Shown here in pieces: positions 23,503 to 33,185 of a stretch of DNA of 39,538 bases. The DNA is from Denitratisoma sp. GTDB lineage: Bacteria; Pseudomonadota; Gammaproteobacteria; Burkholderiales; Rhodocyclaceae. A model generated the notes under the pieces. It did not search any database and had not been told where the DNA came from. It saw only the letters and a list, made by a program, of their open reading frames with translations. How positions within the stretch are numbered: position 1 is the first letter of the stretch; the number at the start of each line of letters is the position of its first letter. Position numbers and translations under genes: made by a program. The stretch covers positions 2,172,204 through 2,211,741 of the forward strand of contig JAVSMO010000001.1 in assembly GCA_032027165.1 (NCBI GenBank). Direction: 5' to 3'.

Positions 23503-24216
23503 CTATTGCGGCCCCCCGTCGGGCTCGACATGATCCTCGCGGGCAGTATGGCGCACGTCGGTGCCGTGCACGATGTAGATGACCTGCTCGGCGATGTTCT
23601 TGGCGTGGTCGCCGATGCGCTCGATGGCCTTGGCGATCCAGACGATGTCGAGCACCGTCGAAATGGTGCGCGGATCCTCCATGACAAAGGTAACGAGCTG
23701 ACGCACGATGCCGCGGAACTCGTCGTCGATGGTGGCATCCTCGGCGATGATGTGCTCGGCCTCGACGGCATCCAGCCGTGCCATGGCGTCGAGCACGCGG
23801 CGCAGCATGGCCACCGCCAGCTGGCCGGCATGCCGCACGTCGGCCGAGCGCGGGATCTGCAGGCGGCCGCGGTCGTAGATCTGCTTGGCCATGCGGGCGA
23901 TCTTCTCCGCCTCGTCGCCGGTGCGCTCGAGGTCGGTGACGATCTTGCTCACCGCCATGATCAGGCGCAGGTCGCTCGCCGCCGGCTGGCGGCGGGCGAT
24001 GACGTGCGAGCAGGCGTCGTCGATCTCGATCTCGTAGCTGTTCACGCGGCGGTCGGTATCGGTCACCTGCGCGATCAGGTCGTAGTTGCCGGTACCGAAG
24101 CATTCTATGGCGGCGAGGATCTGCGATTCGACCAGGCCGCCCATCTGCAACACGCGCGAGCGGATGTCTTCCAGGTCGGAATCGTATTGCTTCGAAAGGT
24201 GTTCGCTGTGTGGCAT
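23503..24216 (-). CDS. phoU: Phosphate signalling protein PhoU
   Basis: This 237-residue protein of two three-helix bundles carries the metal-binding repeats ERTGDEAEKIARM and ERIGDHAKNIAEQVIYIVHG. PhoU connects the PstSCAB transporter to PhoR so that the kinase stays off when phosphate is plentiful. Length and repeats are normal. It lies between pstB (22 bases after it) and phoB in the canonical order. Confidence 0.97.
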   Translation of the reverse strand: MPHSEHLSKQYDSDLEDIRSRVLQMGGLVESQILAAIECFGTGNYDLIAQVTDTDRRVNSYEIEIDDACSHVIARRQPAASDLRLIMAVSKIVTDLERTGDEAEKIARMAKQIYDRGRLQIPRSADVRHAGQLAVAMLRRVLDAMARLDAVEAEHIIAEDATIDDEFRGIVRQLVTFVMEDPRTISTVLDIVWIAKAIERIGDHAKNIAEQVIYIVHGTDVRHTAREDHVEPDGGPQ

Positions 24217-24238
24217 GGTGGCTCCTGGATGGATCGAC

Positions 24239-25030
24239 TCAGCCGAAACGGCCGGTGATGTAGGCCTCGGTCTGCGGGTTCTGCGGCTTGATGAAGATGT
24301 CGTCCGTCCAGCCGAACTCGATCAACTCGCCAAGGTACATGTAGGCGGTGAAGTCGGAGACTCGCGCCGCCTGCTGCATGTTGTGGGTGACGATGAGGAT
24401 GGTCACCTTCTGCTTGAGCTCGGCGATCAGCTCCTCGATGCTCGCCGTGGCGATCGGGTCGAGCGCCGAGGTCGGCTCGTCGAAGAGCAGGATCTCCGGC
24501 TCGGTGGCGAGTGCGCGGGCGATGCAGAGGCGCTGTTGCTGACCGCCGGAGAGGTTGAAGGCCTGCTCGTGCAGGCGGTCCTTCGCCTCGTTCCACAGCG
24601 CCGCACCGCGCAGCGCCTCCTCGACCCGTTCCTCGAGGACGGCGCGCCTGTTGATGCCGCGCACGCGCAGTCCGTAGGCGACATTCTCGAAGATGGTCTT
24701 GGGGAAGGGGTTCGGCTTCTGGAACACCATCGACAGGCGCATGCGCACCTCGATCGGGTCGACCGACTTGTCGAGCAGGTTCACGTTGTCCGGATGCAGG
24801 CGGATCTCGCCCTCGTAGCGGTTGCCCGGATAGAGGTCGTGCATGCGGTTGAAGCAGCGCAGAAAGGTCGACTTGCCGCAGCCGGAGGGGCCGATCAGCG
24901 CGGTGACGCGCTTGTCGTAGATCGGCATGTCGATCTTCTTCAGGGCATGGAAATCGCCGTAATGGAAGTTCAGGCCGGCGGCGTGCGCCTTGAGCGGCAA
25001 CGAATCGAGAGTGGGCTTCGGTTCAGCCAT
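24239..25030 (-). CDS. pstB: Phosphate ABC transporter ATPase PstB
   Basis: This 263-residue ABC ATPase powers high-affinity phosphate import. Walker A is GPSGCGKST, followed by the PstB-typical [11 protein letters not shown], the Q-loop FQKPNPFP, signature LSGGQQQR, Walker [14 protein letters not shown] and H-loop THNMQQA. The switch histidine is intact, unlike in the orphan MlaF at the left end of the window. It starts six bases after pstA. Confidence 0.98.
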   Translation of the reverse strand: MAEPKPTLDSLPLKAHAAGLNFHYGDFHALKKIDMPIYDKRVTALIGPSGCGKSTFLRCFNRMHDLYPGNRYEGEIRLHPDNVNLLDKSVDPIEVRMRLSMVFQKPNPFPKTIFENVAYGLRVRGINRRAVLEERVEEALRGAALWNEAKDRLHEQAFNLSGGQQQRLCIARALATEPEILLFDEPTSALDPIATASIEELIAELKQKVTILIVTHNMQQAARVSDFTAYMYLGELIEFGWTDDIFIKPQNPQTEAYITGRFG

Positions 25031-25036
25031 GTCGGA

Positions 25037-25960
25037 TTACCACTTGATGTTGCGGCGGATGCGGTAGCGCAGCCAGATGGCCAGGCCGTTCATCGCCAGG
25101 GTCATGAATACGAGGATGAAGCCGGCCGCCGCGGCGTTGGCCTGGAAGGCCGGGTCCGGACGCGAGGTCCAGTTGAATATCTGGATCGGCATCACCGTGA
25201 AGGGGGACATCAGCCATTCAAAGGAAACGAAGGGCGCCTCGGCCTTCACCGGCGACGGCGGCAGGAAGGCGATGAAGGTCAGCGCGCCGACGGTGATGAT
25301 GGGCGCCGTCTCGCCGATGGCGCGCGCCATGCCGATGATGACGCCGGTAAGGATGCCGCCGGTCGAATAGGGCAGGATGTGGCCCTGCACCACCTGCCAC
25401 TTGGTGGCGCCGAGGGCGTAGGCCGCCTCGCGGATGGCGCCGGGAATGGCGCGGATCGCCTCGCGCGTGGCGACGATCACCACCGGCAGGATCAACAGCG
25501 CCAGCGTGAGACCCGCCGTCGCTACCGACTGGCCGAGGCCGAACTGATACACGAACAGGCCCAGCGCCAGCAGGCCATAGACGATCGACGGCACGCCGGC
25601 CAGATTGCTGATGTTGATCTCGATGACGTGGGTCATCCAGTTGCTCGGCGCGTATTCCTCCAGGTAGATGCCGGCGGCGACCCCCAGCGGCACGGCCACG
25701 GCGGCGGTCACGAGCATCACCATGATGGTGCCGACCCAGGCCGAGAGGATGCCGGCCTGTCCGGCACGGCGCGAGGGAAACTCCGTGAAGAATTCCGGCT
25801 TGAGGCGCGTGTAGCCATCGAGCAGCATGTCGACGAACAGCGTCGCGAAGGTCAGCAGGCCGATCGCCAGGCAGACAATTCCAATCAGGCCGAAGATCAC
25901 GTCCCAGCGCTTGTGGCGCGCGATCAGCGCGCGGATCTCGGCGACGTCCTGTCGGGCCAT
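25037..25960 (-). CDS. pstA: Phosphate ABC permease PstA
   Basis: This 307-residue inner-membrane permease has about six hydrophobic helices and the EAA-type loop REAAYALGATKWQVVQGHILP. It pairs with PstC to form the phosphate channel. The ATG sits one base after the pstC stop and uses a GGGAG ribosome site inside the pstC end. Confidence 0.96.
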   Translation of the reverse strand: MARQDVAEIRALIARHKRWDVIFGLIGIVCLAIGLLTFATLFVDMLLDGYTRLKPEFFTEFPSRRAGQAGILSAWVGTIMVMLVTAAVAVPLGVAAGIYLEEYAPSNWMTHVIEINISNLAGVPSIVYGLLALGLFVYQFGLGQSVATAGLTLALLILPVVIVATREAIRAIPGAIREAAYALGATKWQVVQGHILPYSTGGILTGVIIGMARAIGETAPIITVGALTFIAFLPPSPVKAEAPFVSFEWLMSPFTVMPIQIFNWTSRPDPAFQANAAAAGFILVFMTLAMNGLAIWLRYRIRRNIKW

Positions 25961-25961
25961 T

Positions 25962-26909
25962 TCAGTATTGCTCCCTGTACTTGTGGCGCAGCCAGTAGCC
26001 GGCGATGTTGAACACCAGGGTCATCAGCATCAGCGTCAAGCCGGCGGCGAAGATGGTCTGGTAGCCGACGCTGCCGTGCGGCAGGTCGCCGAGCGCCACC
26101 TGCACGATGAAGGCGGTGATGGTGGCGGCCGGCTCCAGCGGGTTCCAGGTCAGGTTGGGCTGCATGCCGGCGGCCACCGCCAGGATCATGGTCTCGCCCA
26201 CCGCGCGCGAAATGCCGAGGATGTAGGCGGCCATGATCCCCGAGAAGGCCGCCGGCACGACGACGCGCGTAGCGGTCTGGAAGCGCGTGGCGCCCATGGC
26301 GTAGGAGCCCTCGCGCAGGTTCATCGGCACGGCGCGCATGGCGTCCTCGGCGATCGAGCTGACCGTCGGGATGATCATGATGCCCATCACCAGGCCGGCC
26401 GAGAGCAGGTTGAAGCCGGGCAGTTCCGGGATGAATTTCTGCAGCAGCGGCGTGACGAAGAGCAGGGCGAAATAGCCGTACACGATGGTCGGCACGCCGG
26501 AGAGCAGCTCCAGCATCGGCTTGATCACCTCGCGGGTGCGCGGTCCGGCGAACTCGGAGAGGAAGATGGCGATAACGGTGCCGAGGGGAATGGCCACCAG
26601 CAGTGCCACGCCGGAGCTGACCAGGGTGCCGGAGAGCAGCACCATGATGCCGAAATGGGCGTCGTCGAACAGCGGCGTCCATTGCGTGTCGGTCAGGAAA
26701 TCGAGAATCGGTACGTGGCTGAAGAACACCACGGATTCGGAAATCAGGATGTAGACGATGCCCAGGGTCGTAAACACCGACACCGACGCCGCCAGGAACA
26801 GGATCATCTCGATGATCTTTTCCTTGATGTGGCGCGAGGCGCGGTGGGCCAGACGGCTTTCGGACGGGGACATGGCCTGGTCGATGGTGGAAATCAGCGT
26901 GCCGTTCAT
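25962..26909 (-). CDS. pstC: Phosphate ABC permease PstC
   Basis: This 315-residue permease has an N-terminal cytoplasmic stretch, about six membrane helices and the coupling loop REGSYAMGATRFQTATRVVVP. I use ATG 26909; a second in-frame ATG at 26873 (MSPSESR) is possible, and neither has a strong ribosome site. A perfect 13-bp stem-loop separates it from pstS, probably lowering permease output relative to the binding protein. Confidence 0.95.
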   Translation of the reverse strand: MNGTLISTIDQAMSPSESRLAHRASRHIKEKIIEMILFLAASVSVFTTLGIVYILISESVVFFSHVPILDFLTDTQWTPLFDDAHFGIMVLLSGTLVSSGVALLVAIPLGTVIAIFLSEFAGPRTREVIKPMLELLSGVPTIVYGYFALLFVTPLLQKFIPELPGFNLLSAGLVMGIMIIPTVSSIAEDAMRAVPMNLREGSYAMGATRFQTATRVVVPAAFSGIMAAYILGISRAVGETMILAVAAGMQPNLTWNPLEPAATITAFIVQVALGDLPHGSVGYQTIFAAGLTLMLMTLVFNIAGYWLRHKYREQY

Positions 26910-26940
26910 GATATCGGACTCGGCAGGTCTTGCAAGACAA

Positions 26941-26970
26941 GCAAAGGCCGGCCCAGCGGCCGGCCTTTGC
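26941..26970 (-). terminator. Intercistronic stem-loop between pstS and pstC
   Basis: Perfect 13-bp stem GCAAAGGCCGGCC / GGCCGGCCTTTGC with a CAGC loop, 12 bases after the pstS stop and without a T-run. It fits partial termination or 3'-end protection that raises pstS mRNA over the permease genes, as known for other binding-protein operons. Confidence 0.75.
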
Positions 26971-26982
26971 CGGACATTGATC

Positions 26983-27978
<996 letters not shown>

Positions 27979-28010
27979 GTCTTCTCTCCTTGTCTGATGT
28001 TGCGGAGCGA

Positions 28011-28043
28011 AGTTTATTTCGTCAATGTGACGGGATTGTTACG
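28011..28043 (-). promoter_or_regulatory. Pho-box promoter of pstS
   Basis: Minus strand: CGTAACA (28037-28043), four bases, CGTCACA (28026-28032), then 9 bp and TAAACT (28011-28016) as -10. A weaker third unit CGAAATA (28015-28021) continues the 11-bp step. Because pstS is the archetypal PhoB target, this site calibrates the other four. Confidence 0.8.
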
Positions 28044-28072
28044 GCCCGGAAAGCACCTTGCCGTCCTGCGGA

Positions 28073-28082
28073 GACTGACTTT
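28073..28082 (-). repeat. Dispersed word AAAGTCAGTC, copy 5
   Basis: Exact copy (GACTGACTTT on the plus strand) between the pstS promoter and the end of the hydrolase gene. See the finding on this word. Confidence 0.6.
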
Positions 28083-28115
28083 TCCTGCGGAGGACAGATT
28101 GCCTGTGTCGCCAGT

Positions 28116-28904
28116 TCAGGAGCCGGCGCCCGCTTTCTCCTGCGACTGGTAGCGCTTGATCCAGTCTGCGATCTGCTGCGTCACATTGGCCTCGATGCCG
28201 AGGAACTGGTGGTAGCCGGAATGGCAGGGGTTGCCGCGGTTCTCGCCGCCCTCGACGGTGATCAGGTCGACGGCCGTGGCCTGCTTCATCGAGGCCATGA
28301 CGCCGGGGATGGCGCTGTAGGGCGTGACGTGGCAGGCGTCGTCCTTGTGGTGGACGAACAGGGTGGGCACCGTGACCTGGTCGAGCGCGGCGTCCGTCAC
28401 TGGGTGTGCAGCCGCCACCGGCTTGCTGGTCGTCGACGCCGTCAGCACGATGCCGTCCGGGCCGCGCTCCTTGAGCAGCACGGCGGCCGTGGCCGCCGAC
28501 AGGGAGCCGTTGCTGGTGCCGATGGCCCAGACCGGCAGCCTGTTCTGCTCGCGCAGGAAGGCGATGACGGCGGCCGTGTCCCGGGCGTGCTCCGGCGTGT
28601 GGCGGAAATCGTCCAAATTGCGGCGGTCGGAGGGAACGTCGACGATGGCCACGGAAATGCCGTTCTGCATGAATCGCGCGGCACCGCCCGAGAGGAAATT
28701 CTCGACGCGCATCGAGCCGTTGGGGAAGATGCCGATGTTGCCGCCGCCGCCCTGGAACAGGATGGCATTCGCGACCGGGTTTTCCGCCTTGGCATAGACA
28801 AAGCGGATGGTGACGTCGGGACGGGTCGGCAACTCCTTGACTTCGAGCTGGGCGAACGCGCACCCGGACACAAGCGCGAATGCAATGAATAAACCCTGTT
28901 TCAT
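28116..28904 (-). CDS. Secreted alpha/beta hydrolase
   Basis: This protein of about 262 residues begins at ATG 28904 (MKQGLF) after a GAGGG site; an upstream in-frame ATG at 28928 adds eight residues that look unlike a signal start. A signal peptide ends near CAFAQ. The fold is inferred from the nucleophile elbow GTSNGS (GxSxG), the HHKDD segment for the acid and the late GYHQF for the histidine, with a Gly-rich oxyanion region FQGGGGNIG. Substrate is unknown. It lies upstream of and co-directional with pst but is separated from it by the pstS promoter. Confidence 0.72.
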   Translation of the reverse strand: MKQGLFIAFALVSGCAFAQLEVKELPTRPDVTIRFVYAKAENPVANAILFQGGGGNIGIFPNGSMRVENFLSGGAARFMQNGISVAIVDVPSDRRNLDDFRHTPEHARDTAAVIAFLREQNRLPVWAIGTSNGSLSAATAAVLLKERGPDGIVLTASTTSKPVAAAHPVTDAALDQVTVPTLFVHHKDDACHVTPYSAIPGVMASMKQATAVDLITVEGGENRGNPCHSGYHQFLGIEANVTQQIADWIKRYQSQEKAGAGS

Positions 28905-28954
28905 CGGACCCTCACGGCAGTCGGGCACGGGAAACGAGCTGCCCGCTGGGCGGC

Positions 28955-29596
28955 TCAGCCGACCAGGATTATATGCACCCGATACGGCCCGTGCGCGCCC
29001 ATCGTCACGGTCTGCTCGATGTCGGCGGTACGGGAGGGGCCGGAGACGAAGTTCACGGCGCGCGGCAGGCGGCCGCGCTCGGCGCGCGCAAGCGCCCAGG
29101 CGTCTTCCATGAAGGGCACGATGCGCGCCGTCTCGACGACGGCGATGTGGGTCTCCGGCAGCAGGCTCGCCGCGGCCGGCGTGTCGGGGCCGGAGAGCAG
29201 CATCAGCGTGCCGGTCTCGGCGACGGCGCAGAAGCAGCCGGTGACGCCGACGAGGTCGTCGCCGCGCGCCGGGCGGTCTTCCATGCCGAGGCCGGCGCCG
29301 ATCCAGTCGAGCTTGCGCAGGCTGGGCCAGCAGACGCCGCCGGTGGGCAGGTGGTTCACGACCAGGTAGCGCGCGACGGCGCCGGGCACGGCCTGCAGGC
29401 TGGACACCTTCTCGACGGTGCTGGCGAGTGCCTCGGCGCGGGCGCGAAAGCGCAGCTCGGGTTCCCAGTCGCGCGGCGGCTGCAGGCCGACGGGGTGCGC
29501 GGCGAGGTGGGCGTCGATGGCCGCCGTATCGCCGGGACTGACTTTTCTATTCAGTGCGGCGCGCACGCGGCCGAGGATGGCGTCGCGGCTGCTCAT
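28955..29596 (-). CDS. lutC: Lactate utilisation protein LutC
   Basis: This 213-residue LUD-domain protein is part of the LutABC complex that oxidises L-lactate to pyruvate. Typical features are the N-terminal RDAILGRVRAAL, VAETGTLMLLSGP and the C-terminal SGPSRTADIEQTVTMGAHGP. The ATG overlaps the lutB stop (ATGA). A copy of AAAGTCAGTC falls inside its 5' part, so that word is also tolerated within coding sequence. Confidence 0.92.
   Translation of the reverse strand: MSSRDAILGRVRAALNRKVSPGDTAAIDAHLAAHPVGLQPPRDWEPELRFRARAEALASTVEKVSSLQAVPGAVARYLVVNHLPTGGVCWPSLRKLDWIGAGLGMEDRPARGDDLVGVTGCFCAVAETGTLMLLSGPDTPAAASLLPETHIAVVETARIVPFMEDAWALARAERGRLPRAVNFVSGPSRTADIEQTVTMGAHGPYRVHIILVG
29536..29545 (-). 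repeat. Dispersed word AAAGTCAGTC, copy 6
   Basis: Exact copy inside lutC near its 5' end (GACTGACTTT on the plus strand), followed by another T. See the finding on this word. Confidence 0.6.
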
Positions 29597-30999
29597 GGGC
29601 GGCGCTCCTTGTACAACTCGCGGAAAGTCCTGCCCGCCGGCGCCGGGAAATCGCGGCCGTCGCTCCAGCCGGCGGCGAGCGGCAGGCGGTGGATCAGTTT
29701 CTCGTCGCCGCCCAGCCATTTCATCATCCGTGCGGCGAGGCGCGTGCCGAGCGCGTAGAGCGCCGGCCGCTGCGCCGCCCAGCCCCACAGGGCGAGGCCC
29801 ACGCGTTCCGTCCAGGGCTTGAGGCCGCGCGCCATCTGTTCCTCGCGCAGTTTGCGCATGAGGTCGGGCAGCGGGATCTTCACCGGGCAGACGACGCCGC
29901 ACTGGTTGCACATGGTCGCCGCGTTTGGAAGCTGAACGGCGTTCTCCAGGCCGACGTAGGACGGCGTCAGGATGTTGCCCATCGGGCCGGGATAGACCCA
30001 GCCGTAGGCGTGGCCGCCGACGGCCTGGTACACCGGGCAGTGGTTCATGCAGGCGCCGCAGCGGATGCAGCGCAGCATCTCGCGCATCTCGCCGGCGAGC
30101 AGCTTCGAGCGGCCGTTGTCCACCAGCACGATGTGGAACTGCTGGGGTCCGTCGGACTCCTCGAGGTGCTTCGGCCCGGTGTGGACCGAGACGTAGTTGG
30201 TGATGGCCTGGCCGGTGGCCGAGCGCGGCAGCAGGCGCAGCAGGGTCGACACGTCCTCCAGCGTCGGCACCACCTTCTCGATGCCGGTGAGGGCGACGTG
30301 CAGGCGCGGCAGCGTGGTGCACAGGCGGCCATTGCCCTCGTTGGTGACGATCAATGTCGATCCGGTCTCGGCGACGAGGAAATTGGCGCCGGAGACGCCC
30401 ATGTCGGCGGCGAGGAACTTCGGCCGCAGGATCTCGCGCGCCTCGCGCGTCAGCGCCGCCGGGTCGGTCTTGCGCGGCGTGCCGTGCTTGGCGTGGAAGA
30501 GGTCGGCTACGTCCTCGGCGGTCTTGTGGATCACCGGCATGACGATGTGCGAGGGCGGCTCGGCGTCGTTGATCTGCAGGATGTACTCGCCGAGGTCGGT
30601 CTCGATCGGCTCGATGCCGGCCTCGATGAGGGCGTCGTTGAGGCCGACCTCCTCGCTCACCATGGACTTCGACTTGGCGACGGTCTTCACGCCGTTCTCG
30701 CGCGCGATGTCGACGACGATGCGGCAGGCCTCGGAGGCGTTCTCCGCCCAGTGCACCACGGCGCCGCGCGCCGTGGCCTCGCGCTCGAAGCGCTCCAGAT
30801 ACAAATCGAGGTCGGCCAGCGCGCGGTTGCGGATGGCCTTGCCCACCTCGCGCAGCGATTCGAAGTCGCCGAACTCGGCCACCGCGTTGGTGCGGTTCAC
30901 CACCGCCTTCACCTTGATCAGGCCGAGGCCCTTCTGCAGCTTGGCGTCGCCGAGGTTGGCGGCGGCGCGGGCCTTGAATTCGTTGGAGCGCAGTTCCAC
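29593..30999 (-). CDS. lutB: Lactate utilisation iron-sulfur protein LutB
   Basis: This 468-residue protein is the iron-sulfur subunit of LutABC. It has a LUD domain (SKSMVSEEVGLN; ISNAEP-like INDAEPPSHI; GANFLVAETGS) and a C-terminal ferredoxin part with CIRCGACMNHCP and MCNQCGVVCPVKIP, followed by a family-typical KPWTERV tail. I chose GTG 30999, two bases after the lutA stop; the open frame runs further upstream but only into lutA, and the family begins at this point. Length agrees with B. subtilis LutB (about 475). Confidence 0.92.
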   Translation of the reverse strand: MELRSNEFKARAAANLGDAKLQKGLGLIKVKAVVNRTNAVAEFGDFESLREVGKAIRNRALADLDLYLERFEREATARGAVVHWAENASEACRIVVDIARENGVKTVAKSKSMVSEEVGLNDALIEAGIEPIETDLGEYILQINDAEPPSHIVMPVIHKTAEDVADLFHAKHGTPRKTDPAALTREAREILRPKFLAADMGVSGANFLVAETGSTLIVTNEGNGRLCTTLPRLHVALTGIEKVVPTLEDVSTLLRLLPRSATGQAITNYVSVHTGPKHLEESDGPQQFHIVLVDNGRSKLLAGEMREMLRCIRCGACMNHCPVYQAVGGHAYGWVYPGPMGNILTPSYVGLENAVQLPNAATMCNQCGVVCPVKIPLPDLMRKLREEQMARGLKPWTERVGLALWGWAAQRPALYALGTRLAARMMKWLGGDEKLIHRLPLAAGWSDGRDFPAPAGRTFRELYKERRP

Positions 31000-31001
31000 G
31001 G

Positions 31002-31730
31002 CTACTCGCCCTGCCCGGCCAGCACTTCGGCAATGTGCAGCACCTGCGTCTTCAGGTCGCCGCGGCGGCGCAGGCGGCCCTCGATATTGAGCAGGCAGCC
31101 GAGGTCGCCGCCGACGATGGCGTCCGCCCCGGTGGCGCAGGCGTGGCCGCACTTGTTGTCGGCGAGCTGGGTCGACACTTCGCCGAACTTCAGCGAGAAG
31201 GTGCCGCCGAAGCCGCAGCAGGTCTCGGCCTCGTGCATCTCTGTCAGCGTCACGCCCGGCAGCTGCGCCAGCAGGGCGCGCGGCTGCGCCTTGACGCCCA
31301 GCTCGCGCAGGCCGGAGCAGGAATCGTGGTAGGTCACCGTGCCCTTGAAATTGCCGGGCACGCTGTCGAGCTTGAGCACGTTGACCAGGAAGTCGGTCAG
31401 TTCATAGGTGCGGGACGCGAGGCCTTCGATGCGCTTGAGCGTGGCCGGATCGTCGCGGAACAGTTCTGGATAGTGGGCGCGAATCATGCCGCCGCAGGAA
31501 CCCGAAGGGGCGACGACGTAGTCGAAGCCCTCGAACTCCTCGAGCACCTTGCGCGCCAGGGCGATGGCGTTGGCGCGGTCGCCGGAGTTGTAGGCCGGCT
31601 GGCCGCAGCAGGTCTGCGTCTCCGGCACTTCGACCGTGCAGCCGCCGTGCTCGAGCAGGCGGATCGCCGCGAAGGCGACGCCGGGCTTCATGAGGTCGGC
31701 GAGGCAGGTGACGAAGAGGGCGACGCGCAC
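31002..31730 (-). CDS. lutA: Lactate utilisation protein LutA
   Basis: This 242-residue protein has two cysteine-rich CCG domains (ETQTCCGQPAYNSGD and AETCCGFGGTFSLKF) plus APSGSCGGM and HDSCSGLRELG, as in LutA/YkgE and heterodisulfide-reductase-like subunits. The start is GTG 31730: AAGGAG lies six bases upstream and the predicted transcription start is near 31750, so the in-frame ATG at 31769 would be upstream of the mRNA. It heads lutA-lutB-lutC, which oxidises L-lactate to pyruvate; pyruvate can then feed the AceE complex encoded at the right end. Confidence 0.92.
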   Translation of the reverse strand: MRVALFVTCLADLMKPGVAFAAIRLLEHGGCTVEVPETQTCCGQPAYNSGDRANAIALARKVLEEFEGFDYVVAPSGSCGGMIRAHYPELFRDDPATLKRIEGLASRTYELTDFLVNVLKLDSVPGNFKGTVTYHDSCSGLRELGVKAQPRALLAQLPGVTLTEMHEAETCCGFGGTFSLKFGEVSTQLADNKCGHACATGADAIVGGDLGCLLNIEGRLRRRGDLKTQVLHIAEVLAGQGE

Positions 31731-31756
31731 GCTGGACTCCTTGTGGACGGTCAGCG

Positions 31757-31785
31757 ATTCTAGCGCCAAGCCGGACCGGCCAGCA
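31757..31785 (-). promoter_or_regulatory. Promoter of lutABC
   Basis: Minus strand: TAGAAT (31757-31762) as -10 with a weak TGCTGG (31780-31785) 17 bp upstream. The resulting start near 31750 supports the GTG start of lutA. Confidence 0.5.
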
Positions 31786-31797
31786 CTGGGGATTACC

Positions 31798-32568
31798 CTA
31801 TTTCGCCGTCCAGCCCAGGTCCATGGTCAGCGCGGCGCCGGTGATGACGCCGGCGGCGGGCGAGCACAGGTAGGCGACGAAGTCGGCCACCTCGGCCGGC
31901 TCGATCAGGCGCTTGATGGCGGCCGGCTCGAGCATGACCTTCTCGATCACCTCGGCCTCGGGGATGCCGCGCGTCTTCGCCTGGTCGGCGATCTGGTTGT
32001 CCACCAGCGGCGTGCGCACGTAGGCCGGGCAGATGGCGTTGGCGGTGATGCCGCAGGCGCCGCCTTCCAGCGCGGCCGTCTTCGTCAGGCCGACCAGGCC
32101 GTGCTTGGCGGCGATGTAGCCGGCCTTGTTGGGCGAGGCGATGAGGCCGTGGATCGACGAGATGTTCACGATGCGCCCCCACTGCTGCCGCTTCATCGCC
32201 GGCCAGCAGTAGCGCGTCAGCAGGAAGGGCGCGGTGAGCATCACCGCCTGCATCCTGTCCCACATGTCCTCGGGAAAGTCCTCGATCGTCGAGACGTGCT
32301 GGAAACCGGCGTTGTTCACCAGGATGTGCACCGTGCCGTATTGCGCCAGGGCGGCGTCGACCAGCGCCTTGCAGTCGGCGCGCTGCGCCGAATCGCCCTT
32401 GACGAAGTGGCCGCCGATGGCCGCGGCGACTTCGGCGCCCTTGTCGCTGATGTCGGCCACCACCACTTTGGCGCCGTCGGCGGCCAGCCGCTCGGCGATG
32501 GCCTTGCCCAGGCCGCTGGCGGCCCCCGTCACGATCGCCACTTTTCCTGCCAGACTGCCTTGACTCAC
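31798..32568 (-). CDS. 3-hydroxybutyrate dehydrogenase
   Basis: This 256-residue short-chain dehydrogenase has the NAD site TGAASGLGKAIAERL, NNAG, the catalytic Ser in NISSIHG and the pair YIAAK. QHVSTIEDFPEDMWDRM and the C-terminal AALTMDLGWTAK are specific to D-3-hydroxybutyrate dehydrogenase, which oxidises 3-hydroxybutyrate to acetoacetate during polyhydroxybutyrate use. The start is GTG 32568 after a strong AAAGGAGAGG. It lies 11 bases after a FixJ-type regulator and so is probably the output gene of a kinase-regulator-enzyme operon. Confidence 0.9.
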   Translation of the reverse strand: MSQGSLAGKVAIVTGAASGLGKAIAERLAADGAKVVVADISDKGAEVAAAIGGHFVKGDSAQRADCKALVDAALAQYGTVHILVNNAGFQHVSTIEDFPEDMWDRMQAVMLTAPFLLTRYCWPAMKRQQWGRIVNISSIHGLIASPNKAGYIAAKHGLVGLTKTAALEGGACGITANAICPAYVRTPLVDNQIADQAKTRGIPEAEVIEKVMLEPAAIKRLIEPAEVADFVAYLCSPAAGVITGAALTMDLGWTAK

Positions 32569-32579
32569 TTTCCTCTCCT

Positions 32580-33185
32580 TTACTGTCTGACGCGCATCAC
32601 GGCCTGGACCAGCTCGGCCACGGTGCGCACTTCCATCTTGTCCATGATGCGGGCGCGGTGAACTTCCACCGTCTTGATGCTGATGTTCAACACGTCCGCG
32701 ATCTGCTTGTTCAGCTTGCCGGCAATGACAAGATCCATCACTTCGACCTCGCGCTCGGTGAGGCTGGCCAACCGCTTCGCGATGGCCGCGCCCGTCCGCT
32801 TTATCTCGCGCTTGCTGCGATCGAGTTCCAGGCACTGCCCGACCAGGCGCAGCATGTCCTTGTCGCCGAAGGGCTTCTCGATGAAGTCCACGGCGCCCTT
32901 CTTCAGCGCCGAGACGGCCATCGGCACGTCGCCGTGGCCGGTGATGAAGATCACCGGCAGCGTGCAATGCCGCAGGTTCAGCTTCTCGTAGAGCTCGAGG
33001 CCGCTCATGCCGGGCATGCGCACGTCGAGCACGATGCAGCCGGCCATGTCGTCGCGGCAGGCGGCGAGGAAATCCTCCGCCGAGGCATAAGCCGTGACGG
33101 CGAAGCCCTGCGATTCGAGCAGCCAGGCGAGCGAGTCGCGCATGGCCTCGTCGTCGTCAACGATGTAAACACGCTGGTCCGTCAT
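32580..33185 (-). CDS. FixJ/LuxR-type response regulator
   Basis: This 201-residue two-domain regulator has a receiver domain with D10-D11-D12, phosphorylation site Asp54 and EKPFG, then a LuxR-type helix-turn-helix (LTEREVEVMDLVIAGKLNKQIADVLNI, given here only as the start of the domain). FixJ-family regulators of this kind control respiratory or carbon genes. Start ATG 33185 overlaps the kinase stop by four bases, so the kinase is its cognate partner. The next gene is 3-hydroxybutyrate dehydrogenase. Confidence 0.9.
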   Translation of the reverse strand: MTDQRVYIVDDDEAMRDSLAWLLESQGFAVTAYASAEDFLAACRDDMAGCIVLDVRMPGMSGLELYEKLNLRHCTLPVIFITGHGDVPMAVSALKKGAVDFIEKPFGDKDMLRLVGQCLELDRSKREIKRTGAAIAKRLASLTEREVEVMDLVIAGKLNKQIADVLNISIKTVEVHRARIMDKMEVRTVAELVQAVMRVRQ

